Below are positions 32,899 to 43,542 of a DNA stretch of 64,000 bases, piece by piece; within the stretch, counting starts at the first letter, position 1, and each line of letters begins with the position of its first letter. Made by a program: the position numbers and the translations under genes. The notes beneath the pieces are model-generated. The model saw nothing but the letters and a program-made list of their open reading frames with translations, was not told the DNA's origin and ran no database searches. Source of the DNA: Actinomadura sp. 6K520 (GTDB lineage Bacteria > Actinomycetota > Actinomycetes > Streptosporangiales > Streptosporangiaceae); assembly GCF_004349245.1 (NCBI RefSeq), contig NZ_SMLC01000009.1, positions 1 to 64,000 on the forward strand. The letters are read 5' to 3'.

Positions 32899-34140
32899 CT
32901 ACAGCTTGCAGGCCGCGTCGGGCCGCGGCTGGAACGCCTCCGCCGCCGGGATGGTCTTGAGGATCTCGACGAAGTCCCATTCCTCCTTGACCTCGCCGGA
33001 CGGCTTGACCTCCCCCAGGTACGCGTCGTGCAGCAGCAGGTGGTCCTCGGCGCGGATGGAGGCGTTGCGGGCGAACATGTCCTCGAACTCGTGGCCCTCC
33101 AGCTGCGCGACCACCTTGTCGGAGTCGTCGGTGCCGCCCCGCTGCACGGCCTCCAGGTACTGCATGGCCGCCGAGTAGTTGCCCGCCATGTTGGCGGTGG
33201 GACGCTGGCCGGCCTTCGCCTGGAACTCGTCGGCCCAGGCACGGGCCTTGTCGTCGAGGTTCCAGTACCACATGTCGGTGTAGCGGGTCCCGGCCAGCGC
33301 GTCGGGTCCGAGCGACTCGATGTCGGTGATGACCAGGAGCCCGACCGCCAGATCGATGCCCTTGTCCTTGAGCTTGTACTCGTTGTACTGCTTCACCAGG
33401 TTGATCAGGTCACCGCCGGCGTGCATGGTGCCGAGCACCTTCGGCTTCGGGTCGAGGTCCGGCGCCTTGAGCAGGAACGTGGCGAAGTTGTCGTTGGGGA
33501 ACTTCGTCGGGTCGGTGTCGACCACGCCGCCGCCGGCGGCCTCGATCGCCTTCGTGAAGGTCTTCTGCATGTCCTCCCCGAACGCGTAGTCCGGGTAGAT
33601 GATGTACCAGTTGTCGGCGCCGTCCTTGGTCACCTCGGTACCGGTCCCGTGGGCCAGCATGTAGCTGTTGTAGCCGTAGTGGAAGGTGTACTTGTTGCAC
33701 TGCTCGCCTTCCAGCTCGGTGCTCGCGGCACCGACGTCGATGAACACCTTCTTCTTGTTCTTGGCGATGTTGGCGACGGCGAACGCCGCCGAGGAGGTCG
33801 GCACGTCCAGGATCACGTCGGCCCGCTGCCGGTCGTAGAGCTCCTGCGCCTTGGAGTTGGCGATCTCCGGCTTGTTCTGGTGGTCGGCGGAGAGGACCTC
33901 GATCTCGTCGGTCACCGCCTTGTCCCCGTACTTGGCCTTGAAGTCGGCCACCGCCATCTGCACGGCCTCGACCGTCTTGGTGCCCGAGGTGTCGGCGTAG
34001 ATGCCCGACTGGTCGTTCAGGACGGCCAGCACCACCTTGTCGTCGCTGATCGCGCCCCCGCCGCCGGCCGGTCCGCCCCCGCACCCGGCCAGCAACAGCC
34101 CTGCGGCGGCGAGGCCGCCGGTCCAGCCCACGAGTCTCAT
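32899..34140 (-). CDS. Branched-chain amino-acid-type substrate-binding lipoprotein
   Basis: This 413-residue lipoprotein has a lipobox LLAGC (C20) and a Peripla_BP_6 type I binding fold (VVLAVLNDQSGIYADTSG, YDRQRADVILDVPTSS, WYIIYPDYAFGEDMQKTF). Members of this group often bind amides, urea, short acids or aromatic acids. It feeds the LivH/LivM/LivG/LivF transporter encoded around it. It is 88 bases downstream of the livF-like gene. Confidence 0.92.
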   Translation of the reverse strand: MRLVGWTGGLAAAGLLLAGCGGGPAGGGGAISDDKVVLAVLNDQSGIYADTSGTKTVEAVQMAVADFKAKYGDKAVTDEIEVLSADHQNKPEIANSKAQELYDRQRADVILDVPTSSAAFAVANIAKNKKKVFIDVGAASTELEGEQCNKYTFHYGYNSYMLAHGTGTEVTKDGADNWYIIYPDYAFGEDMQKTFTKAIEAAGGGVVDTDPTKFPNDNFATFLLKAPDLDPKPKVLGTMHAGGDLINLVKQYNEYKLKDKGIDLAVGLLVITDIESLGPDALAGTRYTDMWYWNLDDKARAWADEFQAKAGQRPTANMAGNYSAAMQYLEAVQRGGTDDSDKVVAQLEGHEFEDMFARNASIRAEDHLLLHDAYLGEVKPSGEVKEEWDFVEILKTIPAAEAFQPRPDAACKL

Positions 34141-34228
34141 CAGGTCTCCTCTGTTCCATGCTGCCGATCGTCGTCAGAGTCGTTTCGGGGGGCGCACCCC
34201 AGACCCCGGTGCTTCGCCCGGAGGACGG

Positions 34229-35738
<1,510 letters not shown>

Positions 35739-36086
35739 GCGACCTCCTCGTGCGCCATGCGGTGATCCGAGACACGTTCGGAACGCCGTGGACGTGAACG
35801 CTAGGTGGCGGCCAGGTGAGCGACCAGGCGACCGAAACACACATTCGGCCGGGCTCATATGAATGACTTCCACACCGCGCGGAAGGCCCGCGGCAGAAAA
35901 ACGGGGGCCGGCCCGTCGTGGGCGCGAGCGGGCCGCATCCACCGCCCGCGGGCATGGAGGCGCTCACCACAGGGCGCCGGTCAAGAGTGGTGCCCGGCGA
36001 CGTGGCCGGGCCCGTCAGCAGTCACACAGCATGGCGTCCATCACGGACCGACCGATCAATCCGTTCCCCACCCCAGGGAGCCGCAC
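35739..36086. other. Divergent intergenic region
   Basis: Between the Liv operon and the secreted hydrolase. I see no convincing gene, repeat or the shared regulon motif here. TAGCGT read on the minus strand (35803-35798) might serve as a -10 for the Liv operon, but no matching -35 is clear. Confidence 0.3.
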
Positions 36087-37472
36087 ATGTCCATTCTCCG
36101 CAGATCATCCGTCTTCTCGGCCGCGGTGGTGACGCTCTTGGCGGCCCCGCCGGCGGCCGCCGTCCCGGCCGCCCAAGCGGACACCCGCTGCCACCGCATG
36201 GACAGGATCGAGGTCTCCGGCGCACAGAAGCAGGTCGCCGCCTGCCTGGACGACCTCACCACCACCGGCACGGTCACGTCCGGCCACACCGACCCCGCCC
36301 AGTGGACGGGACTGCACGCCGCCGCCACCCGGAATCCGAGCGGCATCCCGGGCATCCAGGTCGACGGCTACTTTCCGGACAGCTCCACGTTCAACACCAC
36401 CCACGGCTGGAACCACGACTCCCAGTTCGTGATCCGCCTTCCGGAGAACTGGAACGGCGGGCTCGTAGTCTCGGGGGCACCGGGCACCCGCCGCCAGTAC
36501 GCCAACGACTTCACCATCTCCGACTGGGTGCTCGCCAAGGGGTACGCGTTCGCCTCGACCGACAAGGGCAACAACGGCAACGAGTTCTTCAAGGACGGCA
36601 GGCGCCCCGGGGACGCCATCCGGGAGTGGTACCGCCGGATGACCCAGCTCACCGTCGCCGCCAAAGTGACCGTGGCCCGCCACTACGGCAAGGCCCCGCG
36701 CCGGACCTACGCGGCCGGCATCTCCAACGGCGGCCAGCTGGTCCGCTGGGCACTGGAGAACCACCCCGAGCTCTACGACGGCGGAATCGACAACGAAGGC
36801 ACGTACTGGCCGCGCGACAACGGGCCGAACGCGCTCACCTACCTGCCGACGGCGCTGCGCAACTACCCCGAGTACAAGGAAACGGGCGACCCCCGGGCGC
36901 ACGCCCGAATGATCGAGGCCGGTTTCGCGCCCGGCTCGGAGTTCCTCTGGGACTTCAACTACACGGTCATCTGGGACAACACGCAGCGCATCTACCGCGA
37001 GGAGATCGACCCCACCTACGACGGCGACCTGCAGGCGGGCATCCCGTACTGCGAGAGCGGAACGCCGAACTGCGACACCGACTACCGCTACCACGAGCGC
37101 CCCAGAAGCGTGCACCGGACCGTGCGGAAGCAGGGCCACACCGGCCGCATCGGCAAGCCGATGATCACGGTGCACGGGACGCTGGACTCGCTGCTGCCGA
37201 TCAAGGTCCACGGCGACGCGTACGCGGCGAGGATCCGCGAGCAGGGGCGGGGCGAGCTGCACCGCTACTACCGGATCGAGGGCGCCTCGCACCTGGACCT
37301 GGAGTACGACATGTTCTCCGACCGGATGCGGCCGCTGCTGCCGTGCATGCGGACGGCGTTCGACGCCCTCGAACGCTGGACGGCCCCGCACGGCGGCCAG
37401 GCACCCCCGCCGAGCGCCACCATCCCGCGCCAGACCTCCGGTGACGTGGCCAACACCTGCTCCATCGGCTGA
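36087..37472 (+). CDS. Secreted alpha/beta hydrolase (3HB-oligomer hydrolase/tannase-like)
   Basis: This 461-residue protein has a signal peptide (1-32), then an alpha/beta hydrolase with nucleophile elbow GISNGG, oxyanion region LVVSGAPGTRRQYAN, and catalytic acid/His candidates in VHGTLDSLLP and GASHLDLEYDM. The overall pattern resembles 3-hydroxybutyrate oligomer hydrolases and tannase/feruloyl-esterase relatives, so it probably cleaves an extracellular ester, perhaps on plant material. CAGGGAG precedes ATG 36087. Exact substrate not assigned. Confidence 0.7.
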   Translation: MSILRRSSVFSAAVVTLLAAPPAAAVPAAQADTRCHRMDRIEVSGAQKQVAACLDDLTTTGTVTSGHTDPAQWTGLHAAATRNPSGIPGIQVDGYFPDSSTFNTTHGWNHDSQFVIRLPENWNGGLVVSGAPGTRRQYANDFTISDWVLAKGYAFASTDKGNNGNEFFKDGRRPGDAIREWYRRMTQLTVAAKVTVARHYGKAPRRTYAAGISNGGQLVRWALENHPELYDGGIDNEGTYWPRDNGPNALTYLPTALRNYPEYKETGDPRAHARMIEAGFAPGSEFLWDFNYTVIWDNTQRIYREEIDPTYDGDLQAGIPYCESGTPNCDTDYRYHERPRSVHRTVRKQGHTGRIGKPMITVHGTLDSLLPIKVHGDAYAARIREQGRGELHRYYRIEGASHLDLEYDMFSDRMRPLLPCMRTAFDALERWTAPHGGQAPPPSATIPRQTSGDVANTCSIG

Positions 37473-37578
37473 CCGGATGTGATGTCCGCCCCGGCCCGCC
37501 GGCCGGTCCAGCCACGCGTGCGGTTTCCACGGACGTCCACCGGGCCGCCAAGCCGTTGGACCTCTGTGGTCAGTACAG

Positions 37579-39285
37579 CTAGTCGTGGGCGGCGATGGTG
37601 CGGGCGTGGGCGGTGAGGACGTGGGTCAGGAGGGCCGGGGCGCGGGTGCCAGCGGCGGTGTCCGGGAGGACCTCCGGGGTGAGGGTCCAGCCCGCGCCGA
37701 CCCATGAGTCGCCGATCATGCCTTCGCTGGACGGGAGGTCGTTGCAGGACTGCCGGACGCGGATGGCGCGCACCGTCTCCGCGGCGGGGGTGTCGGTCTC
37801 CACGAGCAGCACCGGGACGCCGGCGAGCGGGCCGTCCTCCACGAGGCGCAGCACCTGGTGCGCCTCCTCCCCAGCGACCGCGGCGCCCGCGTCGAGGATC
37901 ACCACGAGCCGCACCGGGGGGCCGTCCGCGGCCGCGGCGGGCAGGTCGCCGCCGATCCGCCGCAGGTCCACCAGGTCGAGCAGGCGGCGGAGCCGCTCGG
38001 ACGCCGCCGGGCCGGTGGCCACCCCGCCGCCCAGCAGGCGGGCGCTGGTGACCGGGTCGAACCCGTGCAGCCAGCCCGCGCCCGACAGTCCCGCCGCGTC
38101 GATGACCTCCAGGCCGGCCAGGCCGGGCGGGACGGCGGCCAGGAACCGGGTCACCAGCGACCAGGCGTAGCCGGCCGAGTCGCCGGGCATCGTGCCGCGC
38201 GCGATCCACACGCCGCGCCGCCAGGGCATCCGCAGGACGAGCGGTATCCGCAGGCCGGGCAGTTCCTCGGTGGTCAGCCGCCCCACCAGCATCCCCTCGG
38301 CCAGGTCGGTGCCCGGCCGCCAGGTCAGCCACGACGGCGCGTCGAACGGCGCGACCTCCGCGGTGACGTGCGGCTCCACCCGGGCCAGCTCGTCGCGCAG
38401 CTGGGCGGCGTCGGTGCGCAGCCGCTCGTCCGCCGCCCTCATCAGCTCCTCGAACCGGCCGCGCGGCGCCCGGCCGGCGATCTCCTCGTTGCGAAGCCGC
38501 AGCGCGTGCTCGGTGGCGGCGCGGAACGAGGCCAGCGAGCGGCTGGCGTCCTCCCAGATCAGCCAGCACCGTTCGAGGTAGCCGACCTCCGAGGAGGACG
38601 GCGGCTGCGGCGCGGGGGCCCGCTGCGGCGGCGGCTGGGCCGGGGGCGGCTGCGTGCGCGGCGGCGGTACGGGCAGTGGCTGCGCGGGTGGCGGCTGCGC
38701 GGGCGGCGGCTGCGCGGGCGGCGGCTGCGCGGGCGGCGGTGCGCCGACGGCGGGGCCCGCCGGGGCGGTGCCCATGCCCGTCTCCTCCCCCGGGTCGTCC
38801 ACCTCGACGCCGTGCGCCTCGACCAGCTCGGCGAGCCCGCCCGCGTAGCCCTGCCCGACGGCGCGCACCTTCCACTGCCCGGACCTGCGGTAGATCTCCA
38901 GTCCGATGATCGCCTTCTCCGGGCCCAGCCCCGGGACGGTGAACAGGGCCGCCGGTGCGTCGCCGTCCCCCGCCAATCTGACCTGCGGCGGCGGCATCGA
39001 CCCGAACGACCCGGCCCCGGACAGGCTCACCGCGACCAGCACCGCGTGGACGTCGGAGGGCACCGCGTCCAGGTCGAGCCGCACGCGCTGGCGGCCCCCG
39101 CCGTCGGCCCACCGCACGCCCGGCGCCTCCGGGGCGTTGAAGAACACCAGGTCGGAATCGGAGCGGACGCGCAGGTCAGGGCCGACGAGCAGGGCGCTGA
39201 CGTCCACGGGGACGGCGCAGGACACCGTGGCGGTCACCCGCCGGGCGGGCAGGGCGACGTTGGCGCCCGGGGCGAGTTCGGTCAT
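37579..39285 (-). CDS. TerD-domain protein with Pro-rich linker and large C-terminal domain
   Basis: Of 568 residues, 1-165 form a TerD domain (VDVSALLVGPDLRVRSDSDLVFFN, IGLEIYRRSGQWKVRAVGQGY). Residues about 180-230 are PPPAQ repeats, encoded by 15-bp DNA repeats. The C-terminal 330 residues contain a helical part and an alpha/beta part (ADGPPVRLVVILDAGAA, GVPVLLVETD) that resembles FtsK/SpoIIIE-like modules of TerD fusions but lacks a visible Walker A, so ATPase activity is unlikely. It ends 6 bases upstream of the next TerD gene's stop. Stress or metal response is inferred. Confidence 0.75.
   Translation of the reverse strand: MTELAPGANVALPARRVTATVSCAVPVDVSALLVGPDLRVRSDSDLVFFNAPEAPGVRWADGGGRQRVRLDLDAVPSDVHAVLVAVSLSGAGSFGSMPPPQVRLAGDGDAPAALFTVPGLGPEKAIIGLEIYRRSGQWKVRAVGQGYAGGLAELVEAHGVEVDDPGEETGMGTAPAGPAVGAPPPAQPPPAQPPPAQPPPAQPLPVPPPRTQPPPAQPPPQRAPAPQPPSSSEVGYLERCWLIWEDASRSLASFRAATEHALRLRNEEIAGRAPRGRFEELMRAADERLRTDAAQLRDELARVEPHVTAEVAPFDAPSWLTWRPGTDLAEGMLVGRLTTEELPGLRIPLVLRMPWRRGVWIARGTMPGDSAGYAWSLVTRFLAAVPPGLAGLEVIDAAGLSGAGWLHGFDPVTSARLLGGGVATGPAASERLRRLLDLVDLRRIGGDLPAAAADGPPVRLVVILDAGAAVAGEEAHQVLRLVEDGPLAGVPVLLVETDTPAAETVRAIRVRQSCNDLPSSEGMIGDSWVGAGWTLTPEVLPDTAAGTRAPALLTHVLTAHARTIAAHD
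38678..38737. repeat. Four 15-bp tandem repeats in the TerD-fusion linker
   Basis: GGCTGCGCGGGCGGC is repeated four times, the first with one change. On the minus strand it encodes the PPPAQ linker. Copy number may vary between strains. Confidence 0.85.
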
Positions 39286-39291
39286 CGGCGG

Positions 39292-39861
39292 TCAGGCGAG
39301 ACCGGCGATCGTCGGCAGCATGTCCTCGAACGTGCGCCCGTGGCACGGCTCGCCGATCGCGTTCATCTTCCAGCCGTCGCCGTGCCGGTAGACGCGGGCC
39401 ATCACCATCGCGGTGTGGGCGCCGCCGCCGGTCAGCGTGTACCGGGCCATCTCGGCGCCGTCCTGCTCGTTCACGAGCCGGCAGAAGGCGTTCTCGACCT
39501 CGTCGAACGTCTGCCCGTTGAAGGAGCTGACCGTGAACACCAGCGACGTGACGTGCACCGGAAGCCTGCTCAGATCGACGATCACCGACTCGTCGTCACC
39601 GTCGCCCGCCCCGGTCAGGTTGTCGCCGGTGTGCCGGACCGAGCCGTCGTCGCTGACGAGCTTGCCGAAGTAGACCACGTCGGCGATGCTCCCGTCGGCG
39701 AAGAGCACGCAGGACGCGTCGAGGTCGATCTCCCGTTCCCGCGAGCCGAAGAAGCCCTTCTTCTTCACCGCGTCCCAGCCCAGCCCCATCCGGACCATGC
39801 TCAGCACACCGCCGGGCTTCTCCAGCGAGATCCGCTGGCCCTTCACCATCGAGACGGTCAC
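39292..39861 (-). CDS. TerD-family calcium-binding stress protein
   Basis: This 189-residue TerD protein has the acidic Ca-binding motifs (REIDLDASCVLFADG, DNLTGAGDGDDESVIVDL) and the C-terminal GDGWKMNAIGEPCHGRTFEDML. TerD proteins are linked to tellurite resistance and general envelope stress in actinomycetes. Here it is the upstream gene of a two-gene TerD operon with the fused protein. Confidence 0.92.
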   Translation of the reverse strand: MTVSMVKGQRISLEKPGGVLSMVRMGLGWDAVKKKGFFGSREREIDLDASCVLFADGSIADVVYFGKLVSDDGSVRHTGDNLTGAGDGDDESVIVDLSRLPVHVTSLVFTVSSFNGQTFDEVENAFCRLVNEQDGAEMARYTLTGGGAHTAMVMARVYRHGDGWKMNAIGEPCHGRTFEDMLPTIAGLA

Positions 39862-39969
39862 AGCCGTCGCCTCCTCGAAGTCCCCTTCACCGCACCGAGG
39901 AAAGCCTGGCAGCCGATCCGCCCGGTTGTCACCTGTTCACGGCGATCGGGGCGTCCCGGCCCACCACGT

Positions 39970-39987
39970 CCCGCCCGGAGGGGCGGG
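39970..39987. terminator. Hairpin between GH43 and TerD genes
   Basis: CCCGCCC and GGGCGGG (39970-39976, 39981-39987) pair around GGAG. On the plus strand CCTTT follows; on the minus strand it lies after the GH43 stop. A terminator role for GH43 is plausible. Confidence 0.5.
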
Positions 39988-40005
39988 CCTTTGGGGGGCG
40001 GGGTC

Positions 40006-41469
40006 CTATTCGAGGTAGAAGGTCGCGTCGCCGCGGGCCGCGGCGGTGTCGGCGGTCTCCAGGTAGAGGAGGGACGAGCGCTGCCGGACGTACCGGCCGG
40101 CGAAGTTGACCGCCTCCAGCGAGATCCCGGCCGCGTCGGCGAGCCCGGTCCGCTGCCGGAAGGAGGAGTCGGCCCCGAACAGCGCGGTCGCGTCGGCGCG
40201 GTCGACCCACAGTTCGTAGTTGCGGTGCCTCAGGTAGTGGCCGGGGTAGTTGGCGGATTCGAGCGACACCGTCCCGTCGCCGTGGAGCCCGGGGACGATC
40301 CTGAACTGCGAGTCGGCGAGCATGGCGACGTCCGCGTCGAGCCTGGCGCGGAAGTCGTAGTGGCGGACGTAGCGTCCGGGGCTGCTGTAGGACGACAGCC
40401 GGTAGGGGGTCACGCCGTCGCTCACCGGGATGCCGAAGTTGGGCGTGCCGTCGGCGTTCCAGTAGAGCTTCTGGACGCGCGTGCGCCGGTTCGGGTCGTT
40501 CAGCGGATCGCCGCTGATGTCGCGGTAGTCACGGTCGTGGTAGACGAGGATGTCGCTCCGGCCGTCCTCTGAGACGGTGAAGGAGTTGTGCCCCGGGCCG
40601 TACTGGCTCGTCGCGTCGTTGCTGGTGAAGACGGGGTCGGGGCTCTTGCTCCAGGACGAGGCGTTCAGCGGGTCCGCCGAGGCCGGGGCGGTGAGCAGGC
40701 CCATGCAGTAGTTGGCGTCGGTGGCGCTCGCCGAGTACGTCATGAACACGCGCCCGTTGCGCACGAGGACGGCGGCGCCCTCGTTGACCTTGTATCCGAT
40801 CGTCTCCCACGGCAGCGTCGGCGTGCTCAGCAGTGTGGGCGTCCCGGTGATGGTCCACGGGCTGCTCATGCGGGCGATGTAGAGGCTGGAGTTGACGTCG
40901 CTGCCCGGTGGGCTCTGTGCCCAGACCAGGTAGCGCGTCCCGTTGTGGGTGAAGGTGGTCGCGTCCAGGGAGAAGGTGTCCCACGGGGTGACCAGGCGGC
41001 CCATCTCCGTCCAGGTGGAGGTGAACGGGTCGGCGCCGGAGCTCCGCAGGACGTACATGCGGATGCGCCAGATGTCGTCGGACCGCCCGGCGGCGAAGTA
41101 GACGTACCACCGGCCGTCGATGAAGTGGATCTCGGGCGCCCAGATGTGCGCCGCCATCTCACCGGACGCGTGCCTGCGCCAGATCACCCGTTCGCTCGCG
41201 CCGGCCAGGCCCTGGATGCCCGTGGCGCGGCGCAGGATGATCCGGTCGTACTCCGGCACGGTCGCCGTGAAGTAGTAGTGGCCGTCGGAGTGCCGGACGA
41301 TGTGCGGGTCGGCGCGCTGCCGGATCAGCGGGTTCGTGTAGCGGACACCGGGCGAGGCGGGGGCCGCCGCGGCCGTGCCCGGCCAGGCCGCGACGCCGGC
41401 GGCGGCGACCGGCACCGCGGCCAGCGTCCGCAGGACGGTACGGCGGTCGAATGCTCTCGGGTCGTCCAC
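40006..41469 (-). CDS. Secreted GH43 glycosidase with AbfB (CBM42-like) domain
   Basis: This 487-residue enzyme has a Tat-like signal peptide (DRRTVLRTL), a GH43 five-bladed propeller with catalytic-base region LIRQRADPHIVRH (D54), WAPEIHF and GHNSF, and a C-terminal AbfB domain (about 345-487; two GRYVRHYDF/GHYLRHRN-type repeats). It probably is an arabinofuranosidase releasing arabinose from arabinoxylan. GTG 41469 has GAGGAG upstream. Two LacI-like operators lie in the promoter, indicating substrate-inducible control. Confidence 0.88.
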   Translation of the reverse strand: MDDPRAFDRRTVLRTLAAVPVAAAGVAAWPGTAAAAPASPGVRYTNPLIRQRADPHIVRHSDGHYYFTATVPEYDRIILRRATGIQGLAGASERVIWRRHASGEMAAHIWAPEIHFIDGRWYVYFAAGRSDDIWRIRMYVLRSSGADPFTSTWTEMGRLVTPWDTFSLDATTFTHNGTRYLVWAQSPPGSDVNSSLYIARMSSPWTITGTPTLLSTPTLPWETIGYKVNEGAAVLVRNGRVFMTYSASATDANYCMGLLTAPASADPLNASSWSKSPDPVFTSNDATSQYGPGHNSFTVSEDGRSDILVYHDRDYRDISGDPLNDPNRRTRVQKLYWNADGTPNFGIPVSDGVTPYRLSSYSSPGRYVRHYDFRARLDADVAMLADSQFRIVPGLHGDGTVSLESANYPGHYLRHRNYELWVDRADATALFGADSSFRQRTGLADAAGISLEAVNFAGRYVRQRSSLLYLETADTAAARGDATFYLE

Positions 41470-41491
41470 GGATTTCTCCTCACCCTCCGGC

Positions 41492-41507
41492 TTGGAAGCG
41501 CTTTCAA
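41492..41507. promoter_or_regulatory. LacI-type operator, GH43 proximal
   Basis: TTGGAAGCGCTTTCAA is a 16-bp palindrome (14 of 16) with the AAGCGCTT core of LacI/CRE-like sites, 23 bases upstream of the GH43 GTG. Confidence 0.6.
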
Positions 41508-41570
41508 TAGCAGGCCGGAAATGCCCGCGGGATGCTTGCCGGGGCGGGCGCTCGCTGGCCGTTTCGCCGA

Positions 41571-41584
41571 TGTTTGCGCTAACA
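41571..41584. promoter_or_regulatory. LacI-type operator, GH43 distal
   Basis: TGTTTGCGCTAACA is a near-palindrome resembling TGTTAGCGCTAACA sites of LacI/GH-associated actinomycete regulators. It lies about 100 bases upstream of the GH43 start. Confidence 0.55.
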
Positions 41585-41664
41585 ATGGGCGCTGTCAATA
41601 CCCCGCCCACGTCGTTTCAGCGGGGCGGCGCCGGGAGCTGCGCCTTCGCGTCGGGAACCTCGCG

Positions 41665-42549
41665 TCAGGAACCCGCGAGCAGGTCGCGGTGCCGTTCCAT
41701 GAGGTCGCTGACGGGGCGGGCCGGGCGGCCGGTGAGCCGCCGCACCGTGTCGGTGAGCGGCTCCCCGTAGCCGGCGCGCAGCGACACCCCGAAGGAGACG
41801 ATCATGCCCCGCACGTCGTCGGGCACGCCCGCGGCGCGCAACTGCGCGTCGAACTCGTCGTCGGGCACGCTGCGGTACCCGACGGGTCGGCCGGAGATCT
41901 TGGCGGCGAGCGCGGTGAGGTCGTCGAAGCCGAGCAGCTCGGGCCCGGTGACGTCGTACGTCCTGCCCTCGTGGCCGGCGGACGCCAGGACCGCGGCGGC
42001 GGCGGCCGCGCAGTCGTCGCGGTGCACGAAGGCGCCCTTGGCGTGGCCGGTGTTGTCCACCAGCATGCCGCGGGCGATCGCCGGGGGGAGGATCTGCGTG
42101 ACGGGCGTCTCCGCGAACAGGCCCATGCGCAGGTAGGTCACCTCCAGGCCGGAGGCGTCCAGCAGCTCGTGGGTGCGCAGGTGGTCGGGCACGACCGTGG
42201 ACGGGCAGTCCGGGTCGGCCGGGTCGGCCATGATGTAGGAGGTGTACACGATGTGCCGCACCCCGGCCGCGACTGCCGCGTCGATGGCGTTGCGGTGCTG
42301 GGTGACGCGGCGGCCGAGCTCGTGCAGGCTGACCAGGAACAGCCGGTCCGCCCCCTCGAACGCGGCGGGGAGCGACTCCGGCCGGTCGTAGTCGCCGTAC
42401 CGCACGGTCACCCCGTTGCCCGCGAACCCGGCGAGGGCGTCCACATTCCTGGTGACCAGGACGACGTCATCGGGGGAGACCTTTTCCAGCACGTATTCCG
42501 CGGTGGCCCGCGCGAGCCGGCCGGACGCGCCGGCTATGGCGATCCTCAT
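41665..42549 (-). CDS. NmrA-like NAD(P)-binding oxidoreductase
   Basis: This 294-residue Rossmann protein starts MRIAIAGASGRLARATAEYV (glycine-rich cofactor loop) and has the NmrA/QOR2-like layout (GDYDRPESLPAAFEGADRLFLVS, HIVYTSYIMADPADP). It probably reduces quinones or senses redox. ATG 42549 has GGGGAAC upstream. It is divergent from the methyltransferase gene. Confidence 0.85.
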   Translation of the reverse strand: MRIAIAGASGRLARATAEYVLEKVSPDDVVLVTRNVDALAGFAGNGVTVRYGDYDRPESLPAAFEGADRLFLVSLHELGRRVTQHRNAIDAAVAAGVRHIVYTSYIMADPADPDCPSTVVPDHLRTHELLDASGLEVTYLRMGLFAETPVTQILPPAIARGMLVDNTGHAKGAFVHRDDCAAAAAAVLASAGHEGRTYDVTGPELLGFDDLTALAAKISGRPVGYRSVPDDEFDAQLRAAGVPDDVRGMIVSFGVSLRAGYGEPLTDTVRRLTGRPARPVSDLMERHRDLLAGS

Positions 42550-42668
42550 CACGTTCCCCGATCGTCCGATTACGGGAGGCGACGGTACCCGGAGTTTCCC
42601 TTCCGGCATTGTCCGCCACGTTAAGCTACTCCCCTCTGCCGCCGTCAGGAGCGTGGAGTTACCGGAAC

Positions 42669-43532
42669 GTGTCATCCCCAGGAGAAGACAGAGCCGCGCC
42701 GGCCGAGAGCATGGCGCGCGATCCCCGGCGGCCCCTCGTCGACGCGACCCATCCGTCGTCGGCCCGGGTGTACGACTATCTGCTGGGCGGAAAGGACAAT
42801 TTCGCCACCGACCGAAGGGCCGCGGACAACATCGAGGAGGCTTTCCCGGCCATCCGGGTGGGCGCCCAGGAGAACCGCAGATTCCTGCTCCGCGGCGTCC
42901 GGTACCTCGCCGCCGAGGCCGGCGTCCGGCAGTTCCTCGACATCGGGACCGGCATCCCGACCTCGCCGAACGTGCACGAGGTCGCGCAGGGCGTCACGCC
43001 GGAGGCGCGCATCGCCTACGTCGACAACGACCCGGTCGTGCTGGCGCACGCCCGCGCCCTGATGGTCTCCGACCCCCGGGGGAACGTCGGTTACCTGGAC
43101 GCCGACATCCGCGCTCCGGAGGCCATCGTCGGCAGCGATCTCGTGCACCAGGTCCTGGATTTCGACGAGCCGATCGCGCTGATACTCAGCGCCATTCTGC
43201 ATTTCATCCCGGACGAGGAGCGGCCCGCGGAGATCATCCGGACGTTCGTCGAGGCCCTCCCGCCGGGCAGCTACGTCCTCGCCAGCCACGTGACCGACGA
43301 GCACGAGCCGCGACTGCGCTGGGCGTCCGCGGGGTACCGCGACGACGGCGTGCGCACTCTCGCGCGGACCGCCGCGGAGTTCGAGCGGCTCGTCTTCGCC
43401 GGCCACGGGCTCGAACTCGTCCCGCCCGGCGTGGTGCTCGTGTCGCGGTGGCGCCGCGATCCGGACGATCCGCCGGCCCCCGACCCGGCCGCGGTGTCGG
43501 CCTACGGCGGCCTCGCGAAGCTCCCCGGCTGA
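42669..43532 (+). CDS. DUF574-type SAM-dependent methyltransferase (paralogue 1)
   Basis: This 287-residue protein is a Methyltransf_19 (DUF574) member: the family signature HPSSARVYDYLLGGKDNF, then the SAM loop FLDIGTGIPTSPNVHEVAQ and the acidic IAYVDNDPVVLAHARAL. These are abundant in filamentous actinomycetes; substrates are mostly unknown. GTG 42669 has GGAG upstream; ATG 42711 is a shorter alternative. A second paralogue lies at 48989. Confidence 0.88.
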   Translation: MSSPGEDRAAPAESMARDPRRPLVDATHPSSARVYDYLLGGKDNFATDRRAADNIEEAFPAIRVGAQENRRFLLRGVRYLAAEAGVRQFLDIGTGIPTSPNVHEVAQGVTPEARIAYVDNDPVVLAHARALMVSDPRGNVGYLDADIRAPEAIVGSDLVHQVLDFDEPIALILSAILHFIPDEERPAEIIRTFVEALPPGSYVLASHVTDEHEPRLRWASAGYRDDGVRTLARTAAEFERLVFAGHGLELVPPGVVLVSRWRRDPDDPPAPDPAAVSAYGGLAKLPG

Positions 43533-43542
43533 CGCTCGACGC

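Noticed and set aside
38640..38760. Short direct repeats resembling a CRISPR array
   Set aside because: The repeats are contiguous with no spacers and lie inside the coding linker of the TerD fusion. No CRISPR array was seen in the window.
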